NCBI GenBank assembly: GCA_026018925.1
Contig: JAKSZU010000016.1
Span: 76,828,059 to 76,892,058 of the forward strand
Source: Tupaia tana
Taxonomy: Eukaryota; Chordata; Mammalia; Scandentia; Tupaiidae
Reading direction: 5' to 3'
DNA: 64,000 bases
Shown here: piece after piece, positions 20,845 to 31,882 of the stretch
Position numbering within the stretch: the first letter of the stretch is position 1
How the letters are laid out: each line of letters begins with the position of its first letter
Program-made: the position numbers and the translations under genes
The notes under the pieces: model-generated
Database searches by the model: none
The model's input: the letters and a program-made list of their open reading frames with translations, nothing else
What the model was told of the DNA's origin: nothing

Positions 20845-21250
20845 TAGTAATGCCGTCTCACATTACTACAAACTCAGTGGCTTAAAACATACCTATTTAT
20901 AATCTTACCATCCAAGAAGCCAGAAATCAGACAGGTCGGTCTTTCTGAGCTTAAAATCAGGTGTCAGCAAGGCCGTATTCCTTCTGAAGATTCTAAAGGG
21001 GAATCCACGAATTGCCTTTTCCAACTTTGAGGGCAGCCAGCATCCCTTGGCTGTGATCCCTCTCTTCATGTCCACAGCCAGCAGCCCCACTTCGCCCTGT
21101 GCCTGTATTCTGTGGGCACATCTTCCTCTAACTAATGCCAGGAAAGGTTCTCCGCATGGAGGGAGCCTTGTGATGAGATCGGGCACACCCAGATCATTCA
21201 GGATGATCTCTCATCTGAAGATTTTTAAGATTTTATTTATTTCTTCCATC

Positions 21251-21283
<33 letters not shown>

Positions 21284-21572
21284 CAGAGGGACAGGCACGC
21301 CCCCACAGGGTCTTCATGTGTGATCCACTCCCAGTTACAGCCAATGTGGCTCAAAGGCACATGTGCTCACCCAGTGTGCTCAGAGAGGTCCCGGAACGCC
21401 AGCCCAGGACCTTTCCCAAGTGGGTCCACTTGTGTTACCACAGCATCACTGTCTAGCTCCAAGATTTTCGTGTAATCATATCTGTGAAACTACCTTTGCC
21501 ATGTAAGATGACAAACAGGTTCCAGAGGTTAAAGGTGGACCTCTTTGAGGATTATAACTTTACCTACTATGC
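20845..21572 (-). mobile_element. MLT1-type LTR, antisense, split by a SINE
   Basis: 'ctacaaactcagtggcttaa', 'acacccagatcattcagga', then after the SINE 'tttgccatgtaagatgaca', 'acaggttccagaggttaaa' and 'gtggacctctttgaggatta' follow the MLT1D-like antisense order. Diverged solo LTR. Confidence 0.75.
21218..21469 (-). mobile_element. Family B SINE, antisense, inside MLT1
   Basis: 'ttttatttatttcttccatc' is the tail side, then a purine block, 'ggtcttcatgtgtgatccac', 'agtgtgctcagagaggtccc' and 'ccaagtgggtccacttgtg' on the head side. 'aagatttt' occurs on both flanks (about 21219 and 21462) as a short TSD. Confidence 0.8.
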
Positions 21573-21577
21573 ATATG

Positions 21578-21680
21578 AGGGGAGCTCAAAAAGTTTATGT
21601 AAAGCTCGAATTAAAGTATGAGTTTATTTTGGTGCAATTTAAAAAAAATTTATGCATAGCTTACTTGTCATGTTCATTTT
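21578..21680. mobile_element. Mariner-type MITE fragment
   Basis: 'gggagctcaaaaagtttatg' and 'gagtttattttggtgcaatt' resemble one half of the MITE at 52580-52702 ('ggggacttcaaaaaggtttg'). Only one terminal repeat is convincing. Confidence 0.5.
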
Positions 21681-22554
21681 CCAGCAATGTTTTTAAGATC
21701 CCTTGCGTAATGATAAGGGCATTGCTAAGGGACAGTTGGATATCTGAGCCTGGACTTTGGGGGAGAGCTGAGGCTGAAGGTTTACCTAGGAGGAGCCCAC
21801 AGAGTTCTCGACTTTTCCAGACTTGCCTGTGTCCATTCAACCCCACCATGTCTCCTCCTCCTCCAGACTGGGATCACCTGGGCAGAGCCTGGGTCTCGTT
21901 TGCTTGATATGTCTCCCAGAGTGTTCTGCATTGTCTATGATAGGAATATAGCTTGAAATCAAATTGAAACCAAATTTGTCTCTTAGGAACACAATACAAG
22001 TCCTAGCTCTTGGGACAGCCACCATGTGCTCCCTAGCCTGTCCTGGAGCGATGCTGTGGAAGGCCTGGTAAGAGTTCATGGCAGATTGCGAGCCTGACTA
22101 ACCCACCCATGTTTTAGTTTCTAGGTTTCCACCTTTGTTGCTCTGGATGTGAACCTGGCACTGTGGCCCCGGGTTTTGTGGGAAGGATGCAGCAGATGCT
22201 GCCTTGTGAACAGTCTCCTGTGGATGGTTTTTGGGTCAAGGCCCAGTACTGCAGCCCACTGGATCCCGTTGTGAGTTAATTTGAAAGCTTAGCAGTGCCG
22301 AAAGCAGCAGAGAGGGTAAACAAACAAAGCCAGCAGGGTAGACTCTTACAGGGGACTTGGAGGAAGGCCTGTGGGGGCGGAATCCTCTTTCTCTTTTGCT
22401 TACCGACATTACAGGTGCAGGCTGGGAGCATGGTCTGGTCAGCTCTGCATCTGGGATGAGAAACATTCAGTGTTGCTGTGCCGTCTTCTCACAAGGCAGC
22501 ACAATGGCAACAGTTTTTACTCTACAGATGGATCTCGGAATGAACTTCCTTGCC
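21681..22554. other. Unassigned DNA
   Basis: No gene or repeat recognised. Open frames here (up to about 120 codons) overlap on opposite strands without domains. Confidence 0.5.
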
Positions 22555-22735
22555 AGTGGTTTGAATTCTCACTGTCTATAGAAGCACAGTGGCTAAAAGC
22601 AGTTTCTATGTCTGTCTGGGTTCAGACCCCAGATTTATACACAGCAGCTATGGGGTCTTAGACAAGTCATGTCATCTCAGTGGTCTTAATTTCCTCATCT
22701 GATTGTCTATAATTATGAAAATCTTAAACTCAGAG
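22555..22735 (+). mobile_element. MIR SINE, sense
   Basis: 'gcacagtggctaaaagcagt', 'gtctgtctgggttcagaccc', 'tatggggtcttagacaagtc' and 'cttaatttcctcatctga' are in MIR order. Confidence 0.85.
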
Positions 22736-22779
22736 TGAGAGGAGGGAGTGAAGAGGACCTCAACGTGATGAAGCAAAAG

Positions 22780-22980
22780 TTGTCAGGTACTACTAGGTGC
22801 CAGGCACTAGATACTATTATATCCCTCAATATACAGAGGAGAAAACTGAGGCACAGAGAGGTAAAATGGCTGATGCAGAATCTGAACAAATCAGGGTTGA
22901 GATTTTAACCCAGGTGGTCTGGCCGTAGAGTCATGTTCTCAAACACTACCCTGTGTTGTCTACTGACAATAGTATGGGCT
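22780..22980 (-). mobile_element. MIR SINE, antisense
   Basis: 'gtgccaggcactagatacta', 'cagaggagaaaactgaggca', 'cagagaggtaaaatggctga' and 'attttaacccaggtggtctg' are antisense MIR landmarks. It converges with the MIR at 22555. Confidence 0.9.
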
Positions 22981-23926
22981 ACTTCATGGGGTCCCTTAAG
23001 GGTTAAACCAGGTATTTTATCTGCATGTAGCTCTTAGCCCACCAAGGAGAAACTGGTCTATAGATAGCAAATATAATTTTAAGTATTTTCAGTTGCAATA
23101 TAATTCATGAAACACAAAATTCACCATTTTAAGGTTTATAATTCAGTAGTTTTAAGAAGACTGACTGTGTTGGGCCACCATGATCACTGTCTAGTTCCAG
23201 AACATTTCCAAAACACCCTCAAAATACTTTGTATCTATCAGCGATCATTCCCCAACTCCTAAACCCTGGAAACTACTAATTTATTTTTTGTTTGGATTTA
23301 CCCATTCTGGAAATTTCATATAAATAGAAACACACAATATGTGGCCTTTTGCATTTGGCTTCTTTCACTCAACAATGTCTTTAATGTTTATCCGTGTTAT
23401 AACAGGTACTGATACTTCATTCCTTTTCATAGACAAGTAATACTTCATTATATGGGCTTACCGTATTTCATTTATCCCTTTACTGATTGATAGACATTTG
23501 GGTTGATTCCACTTTGGAACTATCATAAATACAATAATTTTGTGTTTTTATTTATAAATAATGACTGCATACAACTTTTTGTTCAATTATTGTTTTCAGT
23601 TCTGGGGTTTACAACTAGGTGAAGGATTGCTGGGTTCTATAGCAATTCTGTGTTCAGCTTTTTGAGGAACTGCCAGTCTGTTTTCCATAGAAGTTGTACC
23701 ATTTCACATTTCCATAAAAAACATACGAGGATTCCCCTTTCTCCACATTGTTATTTTCCATTCTCTTAATTTTAACTATCATAGTGAATGTGAAGTAGTA
23801 CCTCATTGTACTTTGATTTGCATTTCCCTTGTCACTAATCATGTTGAGTATAACGTTCTGTGCTTATCAGCCATTTCTATGTCATACTATGAGAACTGTC
23901 TGTTGAAAAGGGATTGAAATACTTTT

Positions 23927-23973
23927 CCTTTCTTCTTCTTCTTCTTCTTCTTCTTCTTCTTCTTCTTCTTCTT
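23927..23973. repeat. (TTC)n tract
   Basis: About 15 units of ttc inside the L1 fragment. A pure GAA/TTC run of this size can form triplex DNA when expanded. Confidence 0.95.
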
Positions 23974-24078
23974 TAAATTGTATTTATTATTGAGTTGTCA
24001 GTATTTTTTACATGTTCTGGATACTTGACTATTTCAGATGATTGATTTGTGAATTTTTTCATCTGTTCTGTGGGTTGA

Positions 24079-24357
24079 CTTTTATACTTCTTTCTTTCTT
24101 TCTTTTTTTTTAAGAAATTTTTGCTATAGGGCATGTGCACTTACCAGAGAGACAGAGAGACAGAAAGTGAGAAATTGCTCCCCAGAAGGATGGCCATACC
24201 ACAGTCCCTTCTCCTCTTGGGATTTTTGGGCATGCACGTAATTCACCTAGTGTGAGTTTCAAGAGGCTGGGTCCGGGATTTGAATTGCAGTAAGCCACAT
24301 GGGAGTTCAGCATTTTAACCACTATGTCACCTGCTGGCACCCCCTTTTACACTTCTT
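24079..24357 (-). mobile_element. Family A long SINE, antisense, inside L1, with TSD
   Basis: 'aaatttttgctatagggcat', 'agtgagaaattgctcccca' and the head 'ccacatgggagttcagc … cctgctggc'. The TSD is 'cttttatacttctt' (24079-24092) and 'cttttacacttctt' (24344-24357), one difference. L1 text resumes directly after. Confidence 0.9.
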
Positions 24358-24440
24358 CATTGTGCTCTTTGATGAAGAAAAGTTTTTAAGTGTTATTTTC
24401 CGTGATCCATTTTTTACCTCAAGTTCCACTGTTTTATTCT

Positions 24441-24884
24441 CAGACATTACAGTGGCTTATAAAGCTGTAACACTGTGCTGGTTTGGCGTTAAGGGAGATA
24501 AGATGGTCCTCTGTGCTTTGTTAGACTCAGGATGAAACAAAAGGAGGCAAGAGAACCTTTATGTAATCTGGTGAAGCTATGACTTTGGCACCTGCTACCA
24601 TCTTACCCAGTTTCAGAATCCCTTCCCCAGGCCAATCTTGTATGACATCAGTATGTGGCAAAACACTCCTGTGAGTCTTTTGAGGCACTGGTCTATAAAT
24701 GCTTTTCTGACTCCCATGGGCTTTGCTTGCAAGTATCTCCATTGTTTCCCAGATTTTAGGAATTCTCAAGAATTATGGAGTCTTGTTACTGAGTTTCCTT
24801 TGCCTGTCTCTGTGTCTATGTGAACTCATTTTTTTTCCTCCTGCTTCTCCATAACCACCTTGATAAAAGCCAGCCACAGATTCT
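24441..24884. other. Unassigned DNA
   Basis: Moderately AT-rich, possibly an old LTR, but no family recognised and no gene seen. Confidence 0.45.
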
Positions 24885-25100
24885 CACTACCAACTGTTCT
24901 AGAAGGTCTCAAGCTTCAGTGAGTGTCAGAATCATCAGGATGCTTGTTAACTATGCATATTCCTGAACCATTACTCCAAAATACTGAATCTAAATTTCTG
25001 GGGAGTAGAGCCCACGATGCACATGTTTAACCAGATGTCCAAGTGATTCTCATGTCAGGAGGTCCACAGGCTATATCTTGAGAGTCACTACCCTATTCTA
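24885..25100 (+). mobile_element. MER5A-like hAT MITE
   Basis: 'gtctcaagcttcagtgagtg', 'cagaatcatcaggatgcttg', 'tggggagtagagcccacgat' and 'cttgagagtcactac' follow MER5A from one terminal repeat to the other. Confidence 0.75.
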
Positions 25101-25149
25101 GGAGTCTCCCCACCCAAACTTGGCCTGACATACCCAGAGAAGGTAAGAC

Positions 25150-25345
25150 AGTGATTATCAAACTTGACTGTGTTTGGAATGACCTGGAAGATTTAAAAAA
25201 AAAAAAAACCCTCGAGGTCTTTGCCACACTACAGACCAATCAAACATGATCTCTAGATGAGGGGCCTGAGCATCAGTAGTTTTTAAAGCTCCCCAGGTGC
25301 TTCCAAGTTGCAGTGAAGGCTGAGAGACAGTGATTATATAACCTG
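25150..25345 (+). mobile_element. Second MER5A-like hAT MITE
   Basis: It opens 'cagtgattatcaaacttgac' and closes 'ctgagagacagtgatta', with 'ggggcctgagcatcagtagt' in the middle. It lies about 50 bp from the previous copy in the same orientation. An A run sits at 25195-25208. Confidence 0.7.
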
Positions 25346-25724
25346 CCTGGGATGTGGAGCCATAAAATTGTAGGTATTTGTTTCTATTTGCTAAGGCCTT
25401 TAACCCACTCAGCTGGATTTGGAAGTTTACTATTCATTCTTGCTCATGCTGCAGTTTATACTTATGCTGCAAACTGAGGGTATAGAACTGTAGGGCATGG
25501 GATGTGCATATACCTCTCAGTTCCCAGCAGGGAATGCAAGTGGGATTGGTCTCATAATCTTCGATCAAACAAAGAACATTGCTTGAGAAATTTTTGCTCA
25601 CTTTCATGGTGGCTCTATATTGACCTAGACTTGAGGAAGTCACTGAAGTTTCTACATCCCCAGGTAAAGGTATCATCACCTTCTGACCATGAACCTGTGG
25701 CACCAGGGTCCTCCTGGTGAAGAT
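25346..25724. other. Unassigned DNA
   Basis: No repeat or gene recognised. Confidence 0.45.
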
Positions 25725-25935
25725 TCTTGTGTTGTGGTCCAGAATATGGGCTTTGGAACTAGGTTGCTTGGTTTGAATTTTAGCTCTATCACTTAGGCGG
25801 GTAAGCTGTTGGCCCTCCCTGAACCTTCTTTTCCTCATCTGTAAAATGAGGATAAATCAAAGTACTGAGGCCAAAGGGTTGCTGTAAGAATGAAACAAGA
25901 TGATTCATGTAAAATGTTTAACCCCATGCCTGGTA
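25725..25935 (+). mobile_element. MIR SINE, sense, near full length
   Basis: 'gtggtccagaatatgggctt', 'tggtttgaattttagctcta', 'cttcttttcctcatctgtaa', 'agggttgctgtaagaatgaa' and 'ccatgcctggtatcaac' span the MIR. Confidence 0.9.
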
Positions 25936-27158
25936 TCAACTTTCCTCCCCTTCTTCTCGAGGGTCACATTTCAAAAAGCAGTGGTGACAAGCAGGGAAGG
26001 TGCTTGGGACCATGTAGAAGATGATAGAAGCAAAATCAGGTTCAAAATGCCACCATGTGCACAAGTTCCAGATACCCTTGTATTACCAGCCAAGCCCTGC
26101 CTGGTAAAACTGCATCATTTGTACTCTATACCACACCTCCCCAAACCCCACTTCAACTCCTCTCTGCAGACACAGCTTATGGTAACAAGGTGTAGCTCCA
26201 TCCTGGTGGCCTCATGCACTTGAAGTTTTGCTCAATATAATGTCATTAGGGAGAGGAGGGGACTCTCATAGTCAAGGCAGCCAGAAAAGAGACATGTCCA
26301 TATTCTTAGTGAGACCCATGCCTCATCCAAATAAGACTCCAGCTATCCTTCTCGACTCTATTATTGTGACAGCGAGAGTGCATACTCTTTACAGCTTTCC
26401 GTTTACCTTACCTGGGTGTCTAGCCAAACTGCTGAAAAATGGCCCATTCTCCAAGAACCAATGCATTTACTACATTGCATTTCTATTTCCACAATTTTCA
26501 GAATATTTTCAAATGTATATGCAAACATGATTAAACCTTTACAAAACCTTTGACCACAAATCCAAAATTTTTATTCAACATTTGACCATGTGCCAGGCCT
26601 GGTCCCTTTATGTATTAAACTAATTTCCCAAACTTGACATGCTAGATTTTCCCTTCTGATCAGCAGTGCTCATCACCAGGTGGAGGAAAATGTCAGATAA
26701 GTAATAGCCGATACTTAGGCAAAGACATGATTTCTAAACTCTTAGCAGCCAGGGCTCTCAAATAGCTGCCATATTATGCTGACCACTGTCCCAAACAAAA
26801 AGTGTGGAGAGGAAAAGAAGAAAAAAAATGGAAGAGGTAGTGGAATCTTTGGAGGACAAAGTATCCCATAAAAAAGGCAGACAAATAGAGGATATTTGTG
26901 ATACCTTTCCTCTGTAAATCAACAGGTGCATTATAGCCCCCGTGTGAGATAGTCAGAGCCTGCTAATCCAGCCACTGCCACATTCACAGCTCAGAGAGGT
27001 AGTCTAGGAGTTCAGACGGGAGTAGAGAAAGAAGGACCTGCTTGAAACTACCATCTGGAGAATCAGACAATTAAGAGTGATCAGAGAATACCAGAGGGGG
27101 AAATTATAAATATCTCAGTGTGACTAGGATTTTGGCCCCTGAGCAGGCTTTGAGGTTG
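25936..27158. other. Unassigned DNA with a small MIR remnant
   Basis: About 1.2 kb with no gene seen. 'accatgtgccaggcctggtc' and 'tattaaactaatttcccaaa' near 26580-26640 look like an antisense MIR fragment. Frames at 25900-26530 lack domains. Confidence 0.45.
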
Positions 27159-27363
27159 AAGAACAAATCACCCGGCAGGTGGCATGGTGATTGATATGTT
27201 GGACTCCCACGTGGTCAACTGTGGTTCGAGTTCCAGACCTGGTGGCTTGCTTTCTCACTTTCCCTCTCTGGTCAAATGAAAAAAAAAAAAAAAAAAAAAA
27301 AAAAAAGGAACAATGATGAATAAAATAAAATAATTCTTTAAAAAAAAAAAAAAAGAACAAATC
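27159..27363 (+). mobile_element. Family A short SINE, sense, with perfect 11-bp TSD
   Basis: The TSD 'aagaacaaatc' (27159-27169 and 27353-27363) frames the head 'ggcaggtggcatggtgattg', 'gtcaactgtggttcgagtt' (B-box region), 'cctggtggcttgctttctca', 'ctctctggtcaaatg', an A28 run (27279-27306), then 'ggaacaatgatgaata' and the end 'taattctttaaaa'. It reads as a complete short-form copy of recent age. Confidence 0.92.
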
Positions 27364-27454
27364 TCCCCACGCCATGCTGGTAGCGCTTTTCACCATAATT
27401 ACAAGCAACTGATGTGTAAGAATGCTATAAATGACTGAGTTCTGAGGTGTAGAC

Positions 27455-27615
27455 AGGTGTTTCTTGAACTTGAGTGTGCACCCCAATCACCTAGGATCTG
27501 GTTAAAATGCAGATTGTGGTTCAGCAGGTCTAAACAGAGCTGAGACTGCCTTCCTCAGATGCTCCCAGGACATGCTAAGGTTGTTGGTCTGCGGACCCCA
27601 CTGTGAGTGGTGAAA
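27455..27615 (+). mobile_element. MER5A-like hAT MITE
   Basis: 'tttcttgaacttgagtgtgc', 'ccccaatcacctaggatctg', 'gttaaaatgcagattgtggt', 'tcagcaggtctaaacagag' and 'ggttgttggtctgcggaccc' match MER5A. Confidence 0.75.
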
Positions 27616-28604
27616 CTGGAGTCTTGCTTGGTGAACAGATGCAGGGGCCAATGGAGAGGCTTTGTGTGGCATTGAAACAGCTGGGGTGCCTAGAAGGCAT
27701 CGCTGGCATCTCAGGGTCCCACGTCCAGGGTAGGGCTTGGGGACTTCCCCTAGTGGAGGGTGAAGAGCTGGTCTTCCCAACTGCCTGTCCAGTAGAGGAA
27801 GGCAGGAAATGTACCTAAGTCCCAGGAGTGCATGCATTCTAGTTTCTGGGGTTAAGAATGCTGTCGTTGAGCCCTGAGAAGGGGAGGTGGGAGGAGAAAG
27901 GGTGAGCAAGAGGGAACATGCAGGTACTGGCTATTTCTTAATGGTCTTCCCTCTTGATCCTCACCTTAACTGTCCCTCTCCAGTCTTCCCCCACTCTGTT
28001 ATTACACCCACCATCCACCCAACAGCTAATCCAAAGCCCCAGGAGCTTTTCTTTGTCTCTGATGGGAGAGGCAGTTGCGGGAAGCTTGCTCCACCTCTGT
28101 GGGCTGGTTGAGAGTGACCTTGGGCCTGAAACAGTTCCTTACCAAGAGATAACGAGCCCTCACAGCCTGTGCCGGGTATATCTCTCTGCTTGGACAGATC
28201 TTTCCCAGTCCGGACCCATGTGTGTGTCTTCATTTTGCCAAGGCATGTGCGACTGGCACCTGGCCAACCCCACCCCTCTATCTCTTCCTGGTGGGAGGAT
28301 CAGAGTCCTTCTGTAACATGAAGTGGGGTGAGTGCAGCCACGGGTCTGTGTCAGTTGCCCTGGACCCAGGCATCACGAGGACTGGATCTGGTGCACTCTG
28401 CCTCTTGCTGTCAGTTGGTGCTGTGCCGTGTGAGCCCACGTGTGTGTTATCTGTTCTCTGCAACCTCTGATCACACACTGGTCTCTTCCCTGAGGGAACT
28501 TAGCCTCAGCCACCCAGCCTGTCCACCCAGTGAGTGAGAAAACTTTCCCTTCCTTTCATCCCCTGTACCTGGTCTGGTTCGCCTTCGAATGTATGTTTCA
28601 AATT
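27616..28604. other. GC-richer unique DNA, no gene supported
   Basis: No repeat family recognised. Many overlapping frames on both strands without domains. CpG is sparse, so it is not a CpG-island promoter. Confidence 0.5.
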
Positions 28605-28830
28605 CTTCCTTGGACTGGCCCTGAAGCCTAGTAGTTAAGGGAGCCAGGACCTGCATGACTAACTGCAGTTCAAGTCCCAGCCCCAGTGGCTGGAAAAACA
28701 CACAGCACACTGTGTGCGTGCCTGAAATCTCGATAGGATGGAGACATGGAGAAGAAAGGATTGTGGCATCACCATGCCTCATTGGGAGGTACTTTCTCTG
28801 CTTTTCTTTCTGGAAATTAAAATAAATTCT
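28605..28830 (+). mobile_element. Older family A SINE, sense
   Basis: 'gactggccctgaagcctagt', 'agttcaagtcccagccccag', 'ggctggaaaaacacacagca', 'aggattgtggcatcaccatg' and the end 'tttctggaaattaaaataa'. Diverged in the head. Confidence 0.8.
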
Positions 28831-29425
28831 TCCCCATCTCCACTGCCAGCATCATCATCTCCCTTCTGGACCTCCGGAGCAGCTTTTAGCTGGTCTCCTG
28901 CTTCTGCCTTTGTCCCTCTCCACCCTGCCCTTCCCACTGCAGCCAGAGTACATTGGATTGGGCCACTTCTCTTCTCATGACATCTTTGCTAGAACCCAGG
29001 TGCCTGCTTCATGACCTGCAAGGCCCTTACCTACCTTTCTCGTGCATCTCCCCTTTGCCACCCGCACCTCATCATGCACCTGCTCTCCCTCAGCTCTGAA
29101 CATCCTGGGTTTTCTTCTCTTCCTAGGGTCTCTGTGTACATGTTCCCTTTGCCCAGAACCAGCACCTCCTCCCCAAACCCTGCTGTCCTTCAGGTCTCTG
29201 CTTCAGTGTCCTTTCCTCAGAGACACTTTTGTGAACACCCCAGGGAAGGTGTTGGTCTCTGGTCCCTTCACCTTACCTTTATGGTGCTAGTCATAGTCCG
29301 GTTTGTACATTATCTGTTGCCTGCCTCCCCTGGTTATATGGAAGCTCCATGAAAGAGGGACTCTACCTTTCTTTTCTGCCATTATTCAACCCCCCACCCA
29401 GCTCCAGGCTCATGGTAGACATATA
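28831..29425 (+). mobile_element. L2 3' region, sense, long
   Basis: 'cactgcagccagagtacatt', 'cctgcaaggcccttacctac', 'cctttgcccagaaccagcac', 'ctgtccttcaggtctctgct', 'tatatggaagctccatgaaa' and 'ctccaggctcatggtagac' track the L2 3' end over about 550 bp. The frames through it are remnants of the L2 ORF. Confidence 0.85.
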
Positions 29426-29489
29426 TTGATAGAAAGACAGTGAATTAACGGGTAAATAAGCTTTGGGGAAGTGGAGGACAGAAGGAAGC

Positions 29490-29575
29490 AGAAAAGGGTT
29501 GACACTCACTAGAGAACCTGCCCTGGGCACTGCACATCTGCCATCTCATCTGACCTGTCCTGCAGGTTTGCATTT
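29490..29575 (-). mobile_element. MIR fragment, antisense
   Basis: 'ccctgggcactgcacatctg' and 'ccatctcatctgacctgtcc' resemble the antisense MIR middle. Short. Confidence 0.4.
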
Positions 29576-29584
29576 TGTTTTATC

Positions 29585-29815
29585 TTAGCTGAGGGTTTCT
29601 TAACTTTATCTTATGCTATCCGGGATGAAATAATTCTTTGTTGAAGGGTGGAGGAAACTGTTCTCCTATGTCTTGGAGGACATTTAGACTCTACCCACTT
29701 GATGCCAGTAGCATGCCCTGCCGGATTTATGGCAACCAGAATATCTCTAGACATTGCCATTCCTGCAGGGGCCAGGTACACCCCTAGATGAGAACTGCTG
29801 GCTTAGCCGTGCATA
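29585..29815 (-). mobile_element. MER20 hAT MITE, antisense
   Basis: 'gggatgaaataattctttgt', 'tgaagggtggaggaaactgt', 'tacccacttgatgccagtag', 'tctctagacattgccattcc' and 'cccctagatgagaactgctg' follow MER20 in antisense order. MER20 copies have in some mammals been co-opted as enhancers; nothing here shows that. Confidence 0.85.
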
Positions 29816-30369
29816 ACATCGGCCTCCCATCTACCTCTCCACTCTGATCCCTGCCTCTGCAGAGCTGGTGCTCTCCTGTGGACTCTCTCTCACCCCATTT
29901 CCCCTGCAGTCCTTGCACATCCCTCCAGGAGTGCAACACACGAATGAGGATGTTCTACGTGCTGCCATAAACATTAGCTTTTCTGGTTTATTTAACCTCA
30001 GCTCCAGTCCTGATGCTATGTCATGGGCATGGATGCTAACAGGCTGTCTTGAAAATGTGCAAGGTATTTTTTTTCTTTTGCCTAAATAGCTCATCTAATT
30101 GTTTAGCATGAGATAAACCAGTGTGTTTACGAGGAGATAACTTGTCAAAACAGACTCATAGTTCCACCGCGGGGAAAACCTAGCCTCCTCTCCTTTCTTC
30201 ATTCAGAGACCAAGTGTGAATTTCTTTCTTGGGTATTTTATGTGGTCTTGAAGTAAAAAATGTATTTCCTGCCCTTTTTTTTTTTCTTGTGGACAGAAAG
30301 AAAACGAGGGGAGGAAAAGAGCTTCAGACATTCGGTATATATTAAGTAGGGAAAAATCCTCAAATATGT
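29816..30369. other. Unique block with GATA motifs
   Basis: No repeat recognised. Forward and reverse frames at 29831-30094 overlap without domains. A motif pair is listed at 30111-30140. A T run of 11 sits near 30276-30285. Confidence 0.45.
30111..30140. promoter_or_regulatory. Paired GATA-type sites
   Basis: 'agataa' occurs at 30111-30116 and 30135-30140, two sites of the WGATAR type in the same orientation 24 bp apart, in unique DNA. Function is inference only. Confidence 0.25.
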
Positions 30370-30704
30370 GTCATTTTTATTTTTTAATTTGCTAGTATGT
30401 GCCCATGAGAGAGAGAGGTATGAGAGAGAGAGAGTGAGAGATAGAGAGATAACTACCATCCATAAGAAATGACCACACTGCAAAGAGAAAGAGAGAGAAC
30501 ACCCCCCCACACACACACGCACACACCCCTGTGGAGGATGGCCACAGCACAATTCCTTCTCCTCTATCTCTCCCTCCTTTTGGAATTTTGGGCACACATG
30601 CACAAACCTAGTATGCTTCTCAATCCCCCAGGTCCAGGATTCCCACTGTACAGTCAACCATGTGGGAGCTAGTCACCCTCATCACCATGACACCAGCTGG
30701 CCCA
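30370..30704 (-). mobile_element. Family A SINE, antisense, with internal duplication
   Basis: It is longer than its relatives (about 335 bp). The block 'ccatccataagaaatgacca' near 30458-30477 and 'ggaggatggccacagcac' near 30533-30550 look like two versions of the same middle segment separated by a second purine/CA block. The head 'cagtcaaccatgtgggagct … accagctggccc' is intact. Confidence 0.8.
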
Positions 30705-31882
30705 GCAAGTGTCCTTCAAAGCACAAGAAATAGGAAAAGAAAAAGGGACATAAAAAAAGTAGGGTAGATGTTAGGAAAATGTGATCTAGTTCCAAGTCAG
30801 GGGGTCCAGTTAGAGGTAGGGCTCCCTCCTCGTGCTCTCTTATTAATTTATCTTAAGAGCTGGGGAAAATTAGGTTGCGCACTGTAGAGATGTACAGTGG
30901 TTAAATGTAAATAAAAAATAAAAGTAATTCATGGAAAATGGAACAAAAAATGAGCTAGAGAGTAGGTGGTACTAGAGACTAAGTGAATGCTTGTTTTCTC
31001 ACGGTGTCTTAGTAGAAGATAGAAAAGTCAACAAACCAAGCACAGGGAGCGCAGGATCTGGAGGAAATCTTCTGGCTCCGTGCTGGAACACTCAGGGAAA
31101 GCTTCCCAGAAGGGGCAAGCCGAGCGTTCTCAGCAGCCACCATCCTCTCCTCAGCTACAGAGGATGCCTTTGACTGGGGCGTTGCTCACTTGAAGCAGCA
31201 GCCAGGAAGAAGGCAGTGAGTGGGGCTGGTTGTGGCTGCTTCTACTTCCCCTGCTTTCTCGAGTGCTTGCTGCATGCCCATGGGTGATCTCATTTAACCC
31301 TCCCAGCTGCCCTACGAGGTTGGCACTACCATCAGATGATGCTGAGGTCCTGAGAGTTGGAGGATGCCTTTCAGGCTGCTGGTAGCAATCAGATGTAATG
31401 CACTTAAAGTTTCTGACACTCGCTATCTTCTCCATATCATTATGGTTACCCATGGGTGTCCTTCCTGCTAATGTGGGGACAGTTTTTAGTTGCTGAGCAA
31501 AGCTAGTCTTCACTGTGTTTATCCTCCTTTTCTTCTCTGGGAAAGGAAGCTTTTCTACTTACTGTCTTCACGGGGTAGCCTGCAGATTTCCAGGCTAGTG
31601 TTTTGGGTGGTAATTGACCTGCTTTTGTGAGACTTGAGCCATCTGAGGGGGCATCAGTTTTAAAACGTGCCCCTTACCCTGCCTTGATTGGAACTTGAGT
31701 TGCTCAGTTTTGATTTGTGCATCTCCATCTTCTTTGGTTTGCTGAGGGGTGTTCTGGGAAGGGTTATTTTCCCCACTGCCTTGGAGCTCAAAGTGGGAGA
31801 TGAGGAGGAAGAGTTCTGGAATGTTCCAAGTAGGCCTGTACTCCTTCTCCTGATTTTCTCACATCTGGAACTTGCTTCAAAC
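30705..31882. other. Unassigned DNA
   Basis: About 1.2 kb; only a MIR remnant is recognised (31255-31370). No exon is supported. AT-rich at 30840-30960. Confidence 0.45.
31255..31370 (-). mobile_element. MIR fragment, antisense
   Basis: 'gatctcatttaaccctccca' and 'gctgccctacgaggttggca' match antisense MIR 'atctcatttaatcctcacaacaaccctgtgaggta'. Confidence 0.65.

Larger units (their letters stand above)
23075..24440 (-). pseudogene. L1M 3' UTR to ORF2 C-terminus remnant, antisense
   Basis: 'acacaaaattcaccatttta', 'acccattctggaaatttcat', 'ggaactgccagtctgttttc', 'gtgaatgtgaagtagtacct' and 'ttctgtgggttgacttttat' are collinear with L1M antisense. It is interrupted by a (TTC)n tract and a family A SINE. 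Non-coding fossil. Confidence 0.85.

Noticed and set aside
27616..28604. GC-richer block as a CpG-island promoter
   Set aside because: CpG dinucleotides are sparse by eye; GC content comes from CC/GG and CA/TG.
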